A DNA stretch of 64,000 bases from Orthonyx spaldingii (Eukaryota > Chordata > Aves > Passeriformes > Orthonychidae), in NCBI GenBank assembly GCA_013397795.1, contig VZTJ01001724.1, positions 62,001 to 126,000 of the forward strand, read 5' to 3'. Shown in pieces: positions 41,165 to 53,874 of this stretch (position 1 is the stretch's first letter; each line of letters begins with the position of its first letter). A model generated the notes under the pieces. The model was given only the letters and a program-made list of their open reading frames with translations, was not told where the DNA came from and ran no database searches. The position numbers and the translations under genes are program-made.

Positions 41165-41197
41165 AAAGTTTACATTGACAATGGAGACTGTATTTTA
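41165..41197 (+). repeat. 33-base exact dispersed repeat, copy B
   Basis: It is identical to 37472-37504, in the same orientation, 3,693 bases apart. Nothing outside the 33 bases aligns. Confidence 0.9.
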
Positions 41198-43831
41198 GGC
41201 TGGAAGGATTCTTTCAAAATTAAGCAGGCATTGCACCTGCTACAGACAAAGCATATTCTGCATCGAGACAGATATGCATACAGGAGAGTGGTAATTTTTG
41301 CCTCTTTCCTCAACCCTAAATCAGGGCCTTGGTCTGCTGCCACATAAGAGGGTGAGATTAGATGTTCATCTTTTTAAGACTTGTCAACCTCAATCAAAGA
41401 GGCGTCAAATACTCTTAGACTGTATGGTGTATGGTCACCCTGATTAATGAAAAAGACCCTTCCCTGAGTCGCTACAGTCAAACCAGCACGTGCTGTGATC
41501 CTGTTGATTCTCACAAGCTAATCAGTGTCAAACTGGGTCAGATTTACGTATTGAAAATTCTTTAGGACAGGGACAATGTCTTCCTATAAACTACAATGGT
41601 ACAAAGAGTACCAGGTTAAATAATGGGACTTCAGTTATAAGACTCCAAACCTGTATGGGTAATAAAGCTAAAGTAATTTCAAGCAATGATGTTTTGAAGG
41701 TACTATGCTAACACAAAAGAGTGTGTTACTAATGAATTGCAACCAATTTGCTGAGAATGTTAAAGATACCGATTAATTCTATCCTGGTCAAATTCCATCT
41801 TGGATCATTTTTCTGCCATACAAATTGTAATGCAGCTGAAGAAGACATTCCTTGCTTTTTGGTTTAGACAGATTTCATAATATTTTGTCCTGTTTGAAGT
41901 GTTAGCTCTTCACCAATTTTCTGGTTTCAGAGTCAGGTGAACTGATGATGTTCCTTGCTCATATTTTGCCTACAGTAAGTTGTGTAGAGGTCTATTTCAT
42001 GTACAATTAGAGAGCTTTTTTATTAATAGAAACTTCAACTTATCTAAAGTGAGCAAAGCCTTTTTCTTTTACTTTTCTAGAAAAGTAACACAAAAAAAAG
42101 TTGTTACAAGAACTGACTTTCAAATTAATGAAGATTAATGAAGACATGAACTTTTTGCATCCACGTTCCCCTGGTAATGAAATTAATATCTACAGTCAGA
42201 CAAAACTGATTACAACACAGAGTTTTTGGATATACCAACTTATGAATGACTACAACAATGCCAAGAAAGAAAACAATGGACTAAACCTAAAGGAATTGAT
42301 AATTCTTCATTCTTGAGCATTGTCTGGATAAATGTTGAATTGTCTTTCCAGGGCTGAGTCTCCAGTTTTGTCAAATACCAACACTGACTTTGAGTAGATT
42401 GTTTAATGTTAGTTACTGGCAGTACTTCTTAAGCCTGAAATTATAGACTGTAATTAACCAAATTAGTCTTCCATTTCAAGGTACAGGTGGCAGAATTCAC
42501 TCATATGAAATAATTCATCATTACATTTTAGATTCTGTTTTGCTGTCAAATCTGTATGGGAATGTAGTGATATATTTGCTTATACTTTATGGGGTTTTCT
42601 CCCTGAATTTTGGTCATCTTTCAAATGAAATGTGTGAAACTTTCTACTTGACAGGGTAAAAATCATTTTGGAATACAGTAAGACCTAAAATTACATGAAA
42701 AGAGGGTGTATTTTGAGCCTGGTCTCACTGAAAGAAAAGTAACTTGTGAAAAATATAGTACAACATACTCAGTACATTAAGATCGTTAGCAAGAAATTAT
42801 ATATATTTTAGTCAATATCTGTTGTGAGATTGATTTTGTATAAGTACTATAAACTTGAATCCTTTCTGAAATTCACAATGAATACTAACATAAACTGTCA
42901 CATTGGTTTTGACTATCACTACTTTTGATATTTTACTGCAGAAAGCAAGCCCAGTATCATGACTGTGGGGTTTGTAGCTGTATAGTAGGATTACATGTCA
43001 TGCACATTATGAAACCAATAAGTGTGAAGGGTAAATATGTGCATTGCATAGAAATAGTGGCTCATCTCAACAGTGCTGTGCACCTGCTGCAGTGTGCAGT
43101 GACTTCTTTCAATTCTTCCCTGTTCATGGAATAATGACTGGTAATAAAGTGATTTAGTTCTATCTTTGTTCTCTTCTTTCAGGTAGAAAATAATGGAAAA
43201 ATTCCTAGTTTGTGTTTTAGGAGTGACTGTGTCATCTCTGTAACTGAAAATCTGATAATACTGTAGGATAACATTTTGGTTTGGCTGTCTTAAGTAAATC
43301 TAAGACTTTTTAAAGCTTAGCACAGCCCTTCAGAAAATACATTCTACAACTGGAGTTCATTTTTAATCTCTTGCTGCTTATCAGTGATTTGATCTGAGAT
43401 TATGAAGCAGGTTACCTTGATCGTATTACAGCTTAAAGTCTCTGTTCTGACTTTTTGCTTCCATGCACGTGTATCTCATTTCCCTTTTGCGGTCCTTAAA
43501 AGATAAATACACCAGCTACATAAAATGAAAGAGAAAAGGAAAACACTTTGAAAGCACTTTTGTAATAATGTTCCAACTTTTGCACATATTTTAAGTAAAA
43601 CTGGAGTTTAAATGAACATTATATCCAATGTCCTGAAGAGATGAAGCTTCCATTAGAACCAAACATGTAGAACTTTAAACAATCAAACAGCTCTGATTTA
43701 ATCAGTTATCTGATTTTTCTGGTGTCTTCTTTCTTAGTACCTGAATCATGGCAATGCTCATAGCACCACTTCTTTTATCCTACCTTCTCTGTTTGTAGCA
43801 GTGCATTTCCTTCGATAAGGGGGGAAAAGTT

Positions 43832-43868
43832 CATAATTTTAGTTCGTCTTAAATAGACTAAAATTATG
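43832..43868. repeat. Perfect 12-base inverted repeat (hairpin)
   Basis: The arms CATAATTTTAGT (43832-43843) and ACTAAAATTATG (43857-43868) are exact reverse complements around a 13-base loop. The AT-rich stem would be a weak hairpin. No U-run or gene is next to it. Confidence 0.75.
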
Positions 43869-44149
43869 TCCCTGCTGCCACGTTGTTAATTCTAATGAAA
43901 TATTCCAGCTTTAGGTCACTAAGCAACACAATCTGAACATGTCAAAATTAATGACAGAAAAAGACTTCAGAAGTAACCTTCACTTATGCACTTCATGGAC
44001 TCCCAGGGTACTACAATAATGACTGAGATCGAGTGAGAAACAGAAAATTTAAAGACCTCGGCAGATGCTAGTCCAAATACATTTGTTCAAGATATGAAGA
44101 AAAAAGAAAATATGCATTCCTTTGTTAAAGGAATGGCTTTTTTTTGCGT

Positions 44150-44400
44150 CTAATAGATTAGAGAAATTGTTAAAGTTCATCCCCTCATAAAGATTGCTTG
44201 TGTAATGCTGCCAAGGTCAGGGTCAGCCTGGGTTATCATTCACAGACTGGTAAGCGCCAGACGAGCAAGATAAGCTGTCTTTTTCTCCTTTCTGTACTGC
44301 CTAACAGCCAGTTTCTAATTGCATGCTGAAAAACAGGTAATCAAGTAACAGTTTCCCTCAAGTTTGAGATAAATTTTGCATTCTGACACACTTCTTTCTT
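44150..44400. promoter_or_regulatory. Candidate conserved non-coding element
   Basis: A less AT-rich, complex block keeps CpGs in GTAAGCGCCAGACGAGCAAG. A GATA core follows (AAGATAAGCTG), with TTTCTAATTGCATGCTG further on. It contains a plus-strand donor-like ACTG|GTAAGC at 44250. This is a judgement from composition only. Confidence 0.3.
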
Positions 44401-45258
44401 AATTGTATAAATTTATACATATGTAGGGCACAAATCCCAGAAGTGACCTAAGTATCCAAACAAGAGGGAAAAATAATACAAAATACTGTCATTATTTAAG
44501 GATAATTTTGAGTCATCTCATTGAGTCTTTTTCTAGTAAAAATTTGCAACCAACAGTGGAACACATTACCTATTATTGAATGTAGTAGTTTTACTCTTTT
44601 GATTTTCAGCAGTGTTTTGGGAAGCAAGCACTGAAACAGAAGAATGTAATATTTAGCAATGATCTGTAAAATGTGCTGTATATCTTTCTCAATATTCTCA
44701 CTGTGAGCATCAGGTATAGCATGACTAAGAACAAGTAGTATGTTAATATTGGTTATTCTATCCCTGAACTGTCACAGAGCTATTTTTGTACTTTGAATAA
44801 AAATAGATTAACACATCTCTTTTACCATTTTCTATCTAGGGAGAATAAATCACAAGCAAAAGAATGCATGGTATTCCATGATGCCACAATAAAATTTGCT
44901 CGTAGGAACCAGTGCTATTTAAAACACCACATTCTGCTGGGATTGTGGTTCAAGGCTTAATGATTAAGAGTAAGTTACCCTGCAGACAATCCAGTAATGA
45001 GGATTTGTAAATTCCCAGCTTAATAATATGTAATGCTTTTAGATTGTTTCAAGATTTATTTGTGCTAAAAGGTTCCTTGGTATTGCTATTGATCATAATC
45101 CATTGGAAGACTACTAAAAATAACAAAACAAAAGAACATGTTGAAAAAGTCATCAATTTGCTAATCTTACAGAGCAAGGAGTTTGCACTGAAGTGAAATT
45201 TAGAAAGATCTAAATGTAATGAAGTTAGCTTCAGGTATGCATGTCAACTTCCTTCACT

Positions 45259-45337
45259 TTATTTTTTTGTTTGTTTGGTTTTTTTTTTTTTAATTTTTTG
45301 TGGGCTGTTTTGTGTTTTTTGTTGTTGTTGTTGTTTT
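45259..45337 (+). repeat. T-rich tract with TTG repeats
   Basis: TTTGTTTG and long T runs are followed by five TTG units. On the minus strand it is A-rich with CAA repeats. No element body is recognised beside it. Confidence 0.85.
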
Positions 45338-46859
45338 CTGAAAATAAGTAATTTGTAAAATTTGATGCAAGAAGAAGAAACCACCTACCAACATTTTTCC
45401 TGCTTCAGACCAGCTTTCACTTTGTAATAATACATTCTAGAAAATATTCTGAATTCTGACCATTTAAATCAGATTACTTAAGTAACTTGCACTCATGAGA
45501 TAACTTAAAATTCAAAGGATTTAAAATAATTTAAGGGGACACCATCACACCAAACAGCTAGATGAAGTCTTAACAGGGCAGCATTTTACTTGCTGAAATA
45601 ATTGTGACACTGGAACAACATCCAAAAATAGTAAACTTGAACAAATGCTTAAGTCTTTGCAGTATTATTGCTTGTAGCCCCAAATCCACAAGTATGAATG
45701 TATATGCCTTATTTGAAACACTTGAATAGTTTGCTGAAGGCTGCAGAACTCTTCTTGTACCTAAGATTAATTACATATGTAACAGTTAATATGAATAAAA
45801 TCACAAATAGTGTTACTCTATCTCAATGAGTCAAGCAAGCCAATGAGAATTTGAAATCAGGGAGTATGTGAGAGATGAAAAACCAAATCCTTCATGCAGT
45901 TAATAAACCTTTGATGGATTCAAGTTTGGTGCATCTAAATGTGGTACTGTGTTCAGGTGTAAGGGGGTACTATCACTGCATGGAACAGTATTTAGAGCAA
46001 TTCGGTAAAAAGTGTCCCAAACCATTCCACAACTCAATTCAGCAGTAATTAACTATTGATTGAAAATTCTGACAGGCAACTGAAGAAAATAGTCCTATGT
46101 CTTGTACAAAGTACTTCACGAATGCCCACAAGTGCAGAATCCAGCTGACCTCACTGAGGCCGTTGAGATTTGGCACTAGTCTAAGCTTCTTCAAACACAG
46201 CCTTATTACTTTATCATCAATGAAGAAAATTAGGCACCATACTAATATAGCTGTAAGCATCTCACAATAATTACAGGTACAATACTAGAAGTAACAAGAT
46301 GGACAGCAAGACAAGCAGACAAGAGGGTCCCTTTTCATCTACAGCTTTGCACAGCTGAAGTCTAGTGACTTACAATGCATAATAGAGGGGATAATTCCTT
46401 GTAAAGAAGAGGAATAAAGATTCAAATACAATTTTAAAAAATACATGAAATGTAAAAACAGCTGTGTATTATTTAGTAAGCAATTGTATTGACACACTGT
46501 TTATGTTAACACTAAAAAGCTCATGCTCTTGACATAAAACATGAAACACTATTAAGAAGTCACTATCCATACCTACATCAGTAGTATGCTTAGGTTCCTC
46601 TACAAATAAGGGAACAAGAAAATTTGAAAGAACAACTCCAAGAATTACTGAGAGGAACCAGAACACATATCGTTCTAATAGAAATCACACTAAACAATAA
46701 GAAAAGAGGAAAAAAAAGTATTGAAGAATGCATATTTAATTTTAATGTTTTCTGATAAGGGTATATGGTTCAAGACAGATTTCCTGGGGGAGTTCCTTGA
46801 CTGAAGGCCTATCACAGCAAAGGACATAACTTGCCAACCTAAAATGTGATGCTGAGATT

Positions 46860-47150
46860 CCTAAAATGTGCTGTGGGGGTGGTGATATCTGTCAAGATGA
46901 TATTTGTGGAGGAGTTTTTGAAAATAGCCAGGATCTAAACCATTAAGGATTTCAAAATTAAGGCAGCAAACTTCAAAATCAAACAGCTACTTCATAGCAG
47001 AAAAAGTAAATGAGTGAAGGTACAAGGGAGATCATTGTACTTGCTCAAGACAGGACAGGAGTGTGTCACTGCATTCTGAACAGGCTGCAAGTGACAGAGC
47101 TGAGCTGCTGGAAGCCTTTCTAGGAGGGAATTACAATAATCCTCTCCATC
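46860..47150 (-). mobile_element. L2/CR1-type LINE reverse-transcriptase relic
   Basis: On the minus strand, 47150 to about 47044 reads DGEDYCNSLLERLPAAQLCH then LQPVQNAV. This matches the end of the reverse-transcriptase domain of L2/CR1-clade LINEs (family pattern DYCNxLLxGLP...LQxVQNAAAR). After a decayed stretch it continues FEVCCLNFEILNGLDPGYFQ KLLHKYH to about 46862, matching the downstream FKxLxLxFKALNGLAPxYL pattern. Losses of frame between the two parts show an inactive, old fragment. The clade (L2, L3 or CR1) is not decided. Confidence 0.7.
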
Positions 47151-47684
47151 AAGAGGGCATGTGCTGCTGCTATGAGGTCATCACAGGATAAATAAGGGCA
47201 CTGTCTGCATCAAGCACACCACTAAACAGACATTTTTCAATCTCATTCACTGCAGCAATCTCCAGAGAGAAGAAGGGGATGAACTGGACATGAAATTTTT
47301 ACTACAATTTCCTACTGCCCTCAAATCCCCAAATCAGACAGTAGTGATGTGTAAGAAGAGAGAGCAATCTTCTAAAGAAAACAAATGCGTGCTGGTAAGA
47401 TTTGTGCTTTTGCTGTGGCCAAGGCTGAAATAGCCGACAATACTGCCTATGTGAAAAGAAGAGCTACATTTGTGGAATCCCTTTTGTGAGAGTCACCCAG
47501 TTCCTTATCACTCAAACTGGGACAAAATCTTTGATATTTAACGTTCCTACAATACCTACCATGAGCACTTCATGACATGATTTTGGTGTCTTCCAAGCTA
47601 ACCTTGAATGCCAGCACTGATTTGCAGAAGCATAATATATTTTATCATTAATCTGATAGCCTGCACCACAAAATAGTTGGCTTA

Positions 47685-47768
47685 TCCCAGAATCCCAGAA
47701 TATTTAAGGCTGGAAGGGATCTCTGGGGATCATCTAGTTCAACTCCCTCATGTAAGCAAGAGAATCAG
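47685..47768 (-). mobile_element. LINE/CR1 3' end fragment, minus orientation
   Basis: CCCAGAATCCCAGAATATTT, then AAGGCTGGAAGGGATCTCTG and GATCATCTAGTTCAACTCCC form the reverse complement of a CR1 3' end. It is a short fragment, in the same direction as MEF2C. Confidence 0.85.
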
Positions 47769-49339
47769 CCTTTGAACTATAAAGTATTTGATTTCCCAAT
47801 GCTTAGGCAAACTAAGATTTTCTTGCATTTACACATATTGAATTATAAACTGAAAAATGTGTTGTAAGGAACAGCACACAAAACTTTCTTGTGTTCGTAA
47901 ATCATGAAAAACTTAAATATGCATATAATTAAAATGTCACGGAGGTTGGATCATCAAACTGAATTCAGGTAAAGAAAGTGATTATATGCATTTTAAAAAC
48001 ATTTTTGTAACAGTTACATTTTGAAAGCATATCACATTATTCACATTATCCATGAATTAAAACTATTAAAAATGAAGCACTTATCAGCCCCCAGCGAACA
48101 GTAAGTAACTTTCTTAAAAGAGAAAGCTTATGTGATAGATACAGTTTATGAAACTTCTGGTAGCATGATTATTAAAAGTAACAGCTTGTACCCCTGCAGC
48201 CTGACTGATTTTGAAAGAAAGTTCATAATGGAGTGGGGGAATTAGCTGATGAACTTCTGTCAACTACAGCAGTAGCCTTCATGAATAATTCAATATCTGC
48301 CCCATCCCCTCTATGTCTCAACAGACTAACAGCTGCAGCTCTCAAATGACAAGTGTTATTTTTTCGGAAGCTTCTGAAAATAGTACACTGATTATAAAAT
48401 AATGTATATAATAACATTTTCTCTCCCTTCTCTTCACTTATGACCTACAGACATTGGTGAATGTTTAAGGCAAAAGTAGGAATTTTCAAATGGAATTTTT
48501 GGAGTATGCAGCAGGTCTACAGAAACAGATGGGAAAAGAATTCTGGTCTACTAAAAATTTGGTGCATTATCTTAAGAAAAACACACAATATACCTAGATT
48601 ACTGTGTCCCTGAAACCTCATTTATAACAGCTTTGTACATGTACAAGCTACAAAATTACACTTTCATAACATGTACCTTTGTCATGGCTTCATGCAAACG
48701 AGAAGAAACTTTCTGGTCTAATGTTTTCTGTAATGTGCGGTGTGAAAATTTCACACTTAAGGGTGCCAGAAAGTAGAACACGCTTGCTGAAGATTCCGAT
48801 GTGGAAAAGAGTTTCTCTTGTGCTAGCAAGACTTTGGTAAATGGGAGAGAAGCTTAAGGAGATAATAACACAAGTTTCCTTGTGCAACTAACAACCTGTA
48901 CCACTAGCCCAGTTTAGGAAGAGAAATGGTTTTCATAGAATGTCTTCTCACACTTTGGCAATTCAGAATAGAAACTGTACAAATCTGCTTATACATTTTT
49001 TTTTTTTTTTTATTAAGCAAGATAGGCAAAGAAACTAAAACCAGGCAAAATCTACTCACTCAGAAAAAGACCTCTCACAGTCATCAGGCCTTACTGCGTA
49101 AAGGAAGAGATCTCTCAGATACGTTTGTATAAACAAGTTGACTATTTTTCAGTGTTATTATGTAACAGAGGGTATTTAGGGAAGGAAAATGTTAGCTTAA
49201 TGTAATGCTGAAATACCTACAGTTTCCTGATTTACTGAGAAGCTATTGTGTGTAGCAGTTAGGACTGAAAGCTCTAGTGGACAAAATCTTTTTGATGATA
49301 ACAAACTTGCTGTTTACTTTTTTTCTTTTTCTTTTTACT

Positions 49340-49415
49340 TTATTTTAAAAATATATATAAATTATGTATTATTATAAATTAATATATATCATATATTACT
49401 TTAAAATATATAATA
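49340..49415 (+). repeat. AT-only low-complexity tract
   Basis: Dense TATA/ATAT and AATTA repeats with almost no G or C; not a defined element. Confidence 0.85.
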
Positions 49416-51470
49416 TTTCTGTCCATAATCCAGCTTCTGCTTATAGGAAGTATGCTCTATGCACAAGAGAAGAAAAATTCTTTGCCTTGCATGCCCTATA
49501 TAGATAAACATGATAAAAATTAAGAAAATATTGAAGATTTGAAAGTAATCATGTTGCCAAGAGATTGCATGTTTCTTAAACATCTGCTTTACCTTCTTGC
49601 AATGAACTGTTTCTCATCTCAGCTCCAGAAATGCCCCGGCTCTTCTTATTCAACAAAATGTCAGGATCTTTCAGTGCTTAAATTGCCCAGTGTGTCTGGT
49701 ATAGGCCTGATTTTAACTGGGATGCAAATTATTTAACTGAGCATTTGAATAAGAGTGGTCTGAGCTTGATTTTTTTTCAGAATCAGAGCTCTATGTCTTA
49801 CTGCTGACTTGCCATAGAAGCACAAAGAAAGTAAGGTTATACAATGGATTGCAATTTAAATTGCTATTTCTAACAACATACTGAAGAGAGAGGCTTCATT
49901 CTATCACATCAAATGTATATTTTCTACACAGTAGAATCAACACAATCAGAAAGGTATCATATACATTATGTTTTCACCTACTTACATTTAATATTTTCAC
50001 ACTTAAGTTTTCAAACAAAGTACAGCGGAATTACAAGACCTTGAAAACAACAAAGCTATCTGTCCATTCTTATTTTTACATTTTTTAGATAACAGAAATA
50101 AAAAACTGGAACAGTTATGGAGATAGTGTATTTGAAAGCTTAAAGACACTGCTAATTTAAAAAAAAAAAGTGGTATAAGACAGCTTTGTCAAATTAGCTC
50201 AATTTAGGAAAATTTAGAAGTGTTACCACCAAAGGGCTGCTTTGTCCTCAATCATATTAAGTGTCATCATGCTTAAATTTTCTGAATAATGCAAAAAATT
50301 ACACTCAAAATTACAGTATTTTTCTTCAAAATAATAAATTTATAATTTAAGCACGGTCTGGATTTTTATCAAGGACACGTTGTAACACAAACGGAGACCA
50401 TAACAGAATTGACCAAATAATTGATTACTGACATTTTTGTATGTTGAATATCATGCTGGGATTCAAAATTAATAATTTGTAAGGTATCTCTTGCACTGCA
50501 TAGATGCACACAACTTCTGAGATTTAAGCAGGTGGAGCGTGACTGTATACCACAGCAAAATCTGTGTGCTATGTAAGAGTTAGTGGTCAGCTCGGTCTCC
50601 ATCCAGACAGTCCCCTTCTCTCTTAGACTGTGGACAAGTATAATTTTTTCTTGAGTAATGTGTTTGTCCTGCATCTGGGGGCAAACAGATTTAAAAAAGG
50701 CTATGTGTATTTTTATAAAGAAAAAAATTCCCCATACAAACAGTGCTTTCACCAGGGGCAGTACTAGCCCAGGCTATCATTACTGGTGAAGAATCCTGCT
50801 CTATGAATAATACATTTTTGAGGCCAGCTCACATCACAAAAACAGGTTGTTTCTGCTCATGAAAAGTCCACATCTAGCCTGATACAAGGAAAAATCTGCT
50901 TCAGCCAACTAGAGAGGGTGATTCTCCCATTGGAAACATGCTACTGGCAAGGCACTGGAAAGTATTTTCAAGGAAAAAAGCCCCAACTGTTCTACTTTGT
51001 GAACTGCAAGAAAATGTAATCTTATAATGTTAATTTTATCTTAATTTTCCAGTATATAATCATACATACAACTGATACCTTTAATGATATCTTCAAGTTA
51101 TTTTTGTTACTGTTGAAGTGTTAGCAAAAGATGGAAACGTATTAAATTATCCGTTTCACTTCTCGATGGCTAAACTACTAAGAGGTGTGTTGTAATCTTG
51201 GTCTTAAAAGGGTAATAGCTAAGTGGTAACAATATTTCTGGAGATGGACTGAGCCTAGCAATCAAAGCACAGAAGTAGTAAAAGAAATCATCTGAGGACC
51301 CTATTTTCTCTGTCTTCTTTTTACGCTACTGGTGATAACTGATACACTGATGGTATTTGTCTCCTAGAAATGCCCATATTAACAAACCCCATCCTAAAGT
51401 AATTTTAGGACTAATTAAAAAGTTGACATTATTTCATGAAACCTTGAAGGCCTAGCTTGTAATAACTCCC

Positions 51471-51499
51471 NNNNNNNNNNNNNNNNNNNNNNNNNNNNN
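51471..51499. other. Assembly gap (29 N)
   Basis: A run of N is flanked on the left by CTCCC and on the right by a C run followed by an A run. The true length and content are unknown. Confidence 0.99.
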
Positions 51500-51920
51500 C
51501 CCCCCCAAAAAAAAATATAAAACATATTCCCCTTGAAAAACATATAAACAAATTAAAAATATTATAATGAAAAACAAGGGTTACCGTCATATTCTAATTC
51601 AACCTGTCCATAAAATCAAGAAAATTATGTTTGGTATTCTTACATTTATTTTTTTTATACTGCCATACACTAATATCTATAAAAGCACGTGTGAAGAACC
51701 CACTAAAAAATACTATATTTCTAACCCATAATGCAGAGGATTTTAAGTCTAGAACAATGGAAGACTTTCACTTCCTATAGTAAGCATATGTATGTGGAGA
51801 AAGAACACCACGTGTTTATGGACTGATTATTTTTATGAGGTCTAACTGTGAAGAGACATTTTGACAGTTTTATTTACAGTTTAAGGCATACCCAGCAGCA
51901 CGCAATCATAGTTTGAAAAC

Positions 51921-51990
51921 CATATATATTTGTATAAAAAACACACACACATATATATATACATACATATGTATAAATATATGTACATGA
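51921..51990 (+). repeat. CA/TA compound microsatellite
   Basis: CATATATATTTG, then ACACACACACATATATATAT and degenerate ACATACATATGTATAAATAT. Confidence 0.9.
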
Positions 51991-52901
51991 TCATAAGAAA
52001 CAATTTTACAGAAAAACCACAAGCCTAACTAACATGTCAGTCTACTGTTGTAGCATATTTCCAGATAGCCTTTTTAACATAATACCCTATCAATGACACA
52101 AAATCTGCAACTACATGAGGAATACCAATGTGAATTCAGTGTTGTAAGTATATAAAGGCATTTCCCAAAATGAAATAATATTTAAAAATACACCCTAAAA
52201 ATACAGATCAAATTTCTTTAAATATAGTTAATTTATTTTAATGTATATATGTAGATATTTCAAAGCCAGCCAAGACGCTAGGCTCCCTAAACTAGTTTTC
52301 AGTTTGCGGAATTAATGGAAATTCTAGCTGTTGAAGATTTTTTTTTCTTTTAGCTGTAGAATTAAAAAAAAAAAAAAAAAGCCAGAGCCATCAACCCATT
52401 CGAACAAAGTACAGTTCAAAGAGAAAATTTAGATCAAAATAAAAGGATTACAGGCAATATCAGTTTGTAAAACAAATTCTGTTTTTTAATAAACTTGTAG
52501 AGTTTCCATACATATTTACCGTTAGCGTTTTTTTTTTTTAATGGCTTTGGCTGTAATCTTAGTCACCCAGTGTGGAAATTGCTGTTGTCATCCCTGTCTT
52601 CATTGGGATAGACGTAGAAAGCAGCAAAGAAGGAACACAAAATTGAGCTGTTGATTAATTTTTTCTTTGGTCAAGACAATGGGAACACCACATCACCTAA
52701 TAAACAGTATTTTTCTGGTTAGATACCTTCCATAAAGTTTAATTACTTACACCAAGTCTTACTCCTGAACACTGAGAAGAACAGCAAGACACTCATAATA
52801 GTAAAAAATCTGCATTTATTTCCATTTATCTTTTTTATTATCTTGTTTGTTCATGCTGTTAATGCCAAAGGTAGAGCTGTTCATTAATGTGTATTTGCAC
52901 A

Positions 52902-53019
52902 GCATCATGCACAATAGGCCCTAATCTCTATTAGGACTTGTTACCACAATATCACAATAAGCATCATGCACAATAGGCCCTAATCTCTATTAGGACTTGT
53001 TACCACAATATCACAATAA
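52902..53019 (+). repeat. Exact 59-base tandem duplication
   Basis: Two adjacent 59-base copies (52902-52960, 52961-53019), each starting GCATCATGCACAATAGGCCC, are identical. Each holds the inverted repeat CCTAAT-CTCT-ATTAGG (first copy 52920-52935). Complete identity points to a recent event or an assembly duplication. Confidence 0.95.
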
Positions 53020-53874
53020 GTGATATCATTAAGGTTTAGAGCTTTAATTCTGTAGGCAATGAAGTAAAAAATTTAATTTTTTGATTTGTTTCTACTCAGC
53101 CACTTACTAACTAGAACTTTCCTTTAGAGAAGGAACACGTATCCCCTTATATAAAATCCTTTTCTATAATTCACATGTATTCAGGATACTTAAGAGTTCA
53201 CATCTTTGGATGATCAGGATAATTCATAAATTGGAAGATTTGTATTTATGTTATAAAATTTAAAGGAAACACTATAATATTGTTTGAAAGAATTGGAACT
53301 ACAACATGTATTCCAGAATGGCCAAAATTACTGCCACCACTTGAAACTGAGGTCTCTCAAGATTCTGTGGTGATTTCTATATACATATTATTGGTAAATT
53401 TTAGTTTTACAAAGTAGGCATTAAAAAAGAAAGGTAAGATGTTAAACAAATACCCTGTTTAACCCAATGCGAAGTAGCCTGGATAAAACCCTATGACTGA
53501 ACAATGTGTAAAAAAAACCTAAAAAGAATGAATTTATTCTCAGTTACTTAGAAAAGAGAATCCTGTATAAGTGACTACAGCAGCATGTTCTGCCACATTT
53601 TTTTCATAAACTGAGCCCTGTCAATGACAGGAAAACAGATTGTGTGCATCTGCTGGGAATGAGCCAGATGACAGTGGAAGAAACACACATGGATACCTTG
53701 GCACAACTACTAAAGAAGTAGAAGAAAAACGGACAGAAAGAAGCAGAAAGTTCTAAACTTTAATTAAAATGGATTTCTAGCAAAAGTGAAGTTATCTAAG
53801 AGTCTGTTGCTTTGCTTTAGACTGTAACTCTCTGAAAGTCACTACATATTTATAGTCTACAGTTCCTTGTTTAC

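Noticed and set aside
45259..45337. A-rich minus-strand tract as a retrocopy poly-A tail
   Set aside because: No gene-like or element-like body precedes it on the minus strand and no target-site duplication was found.
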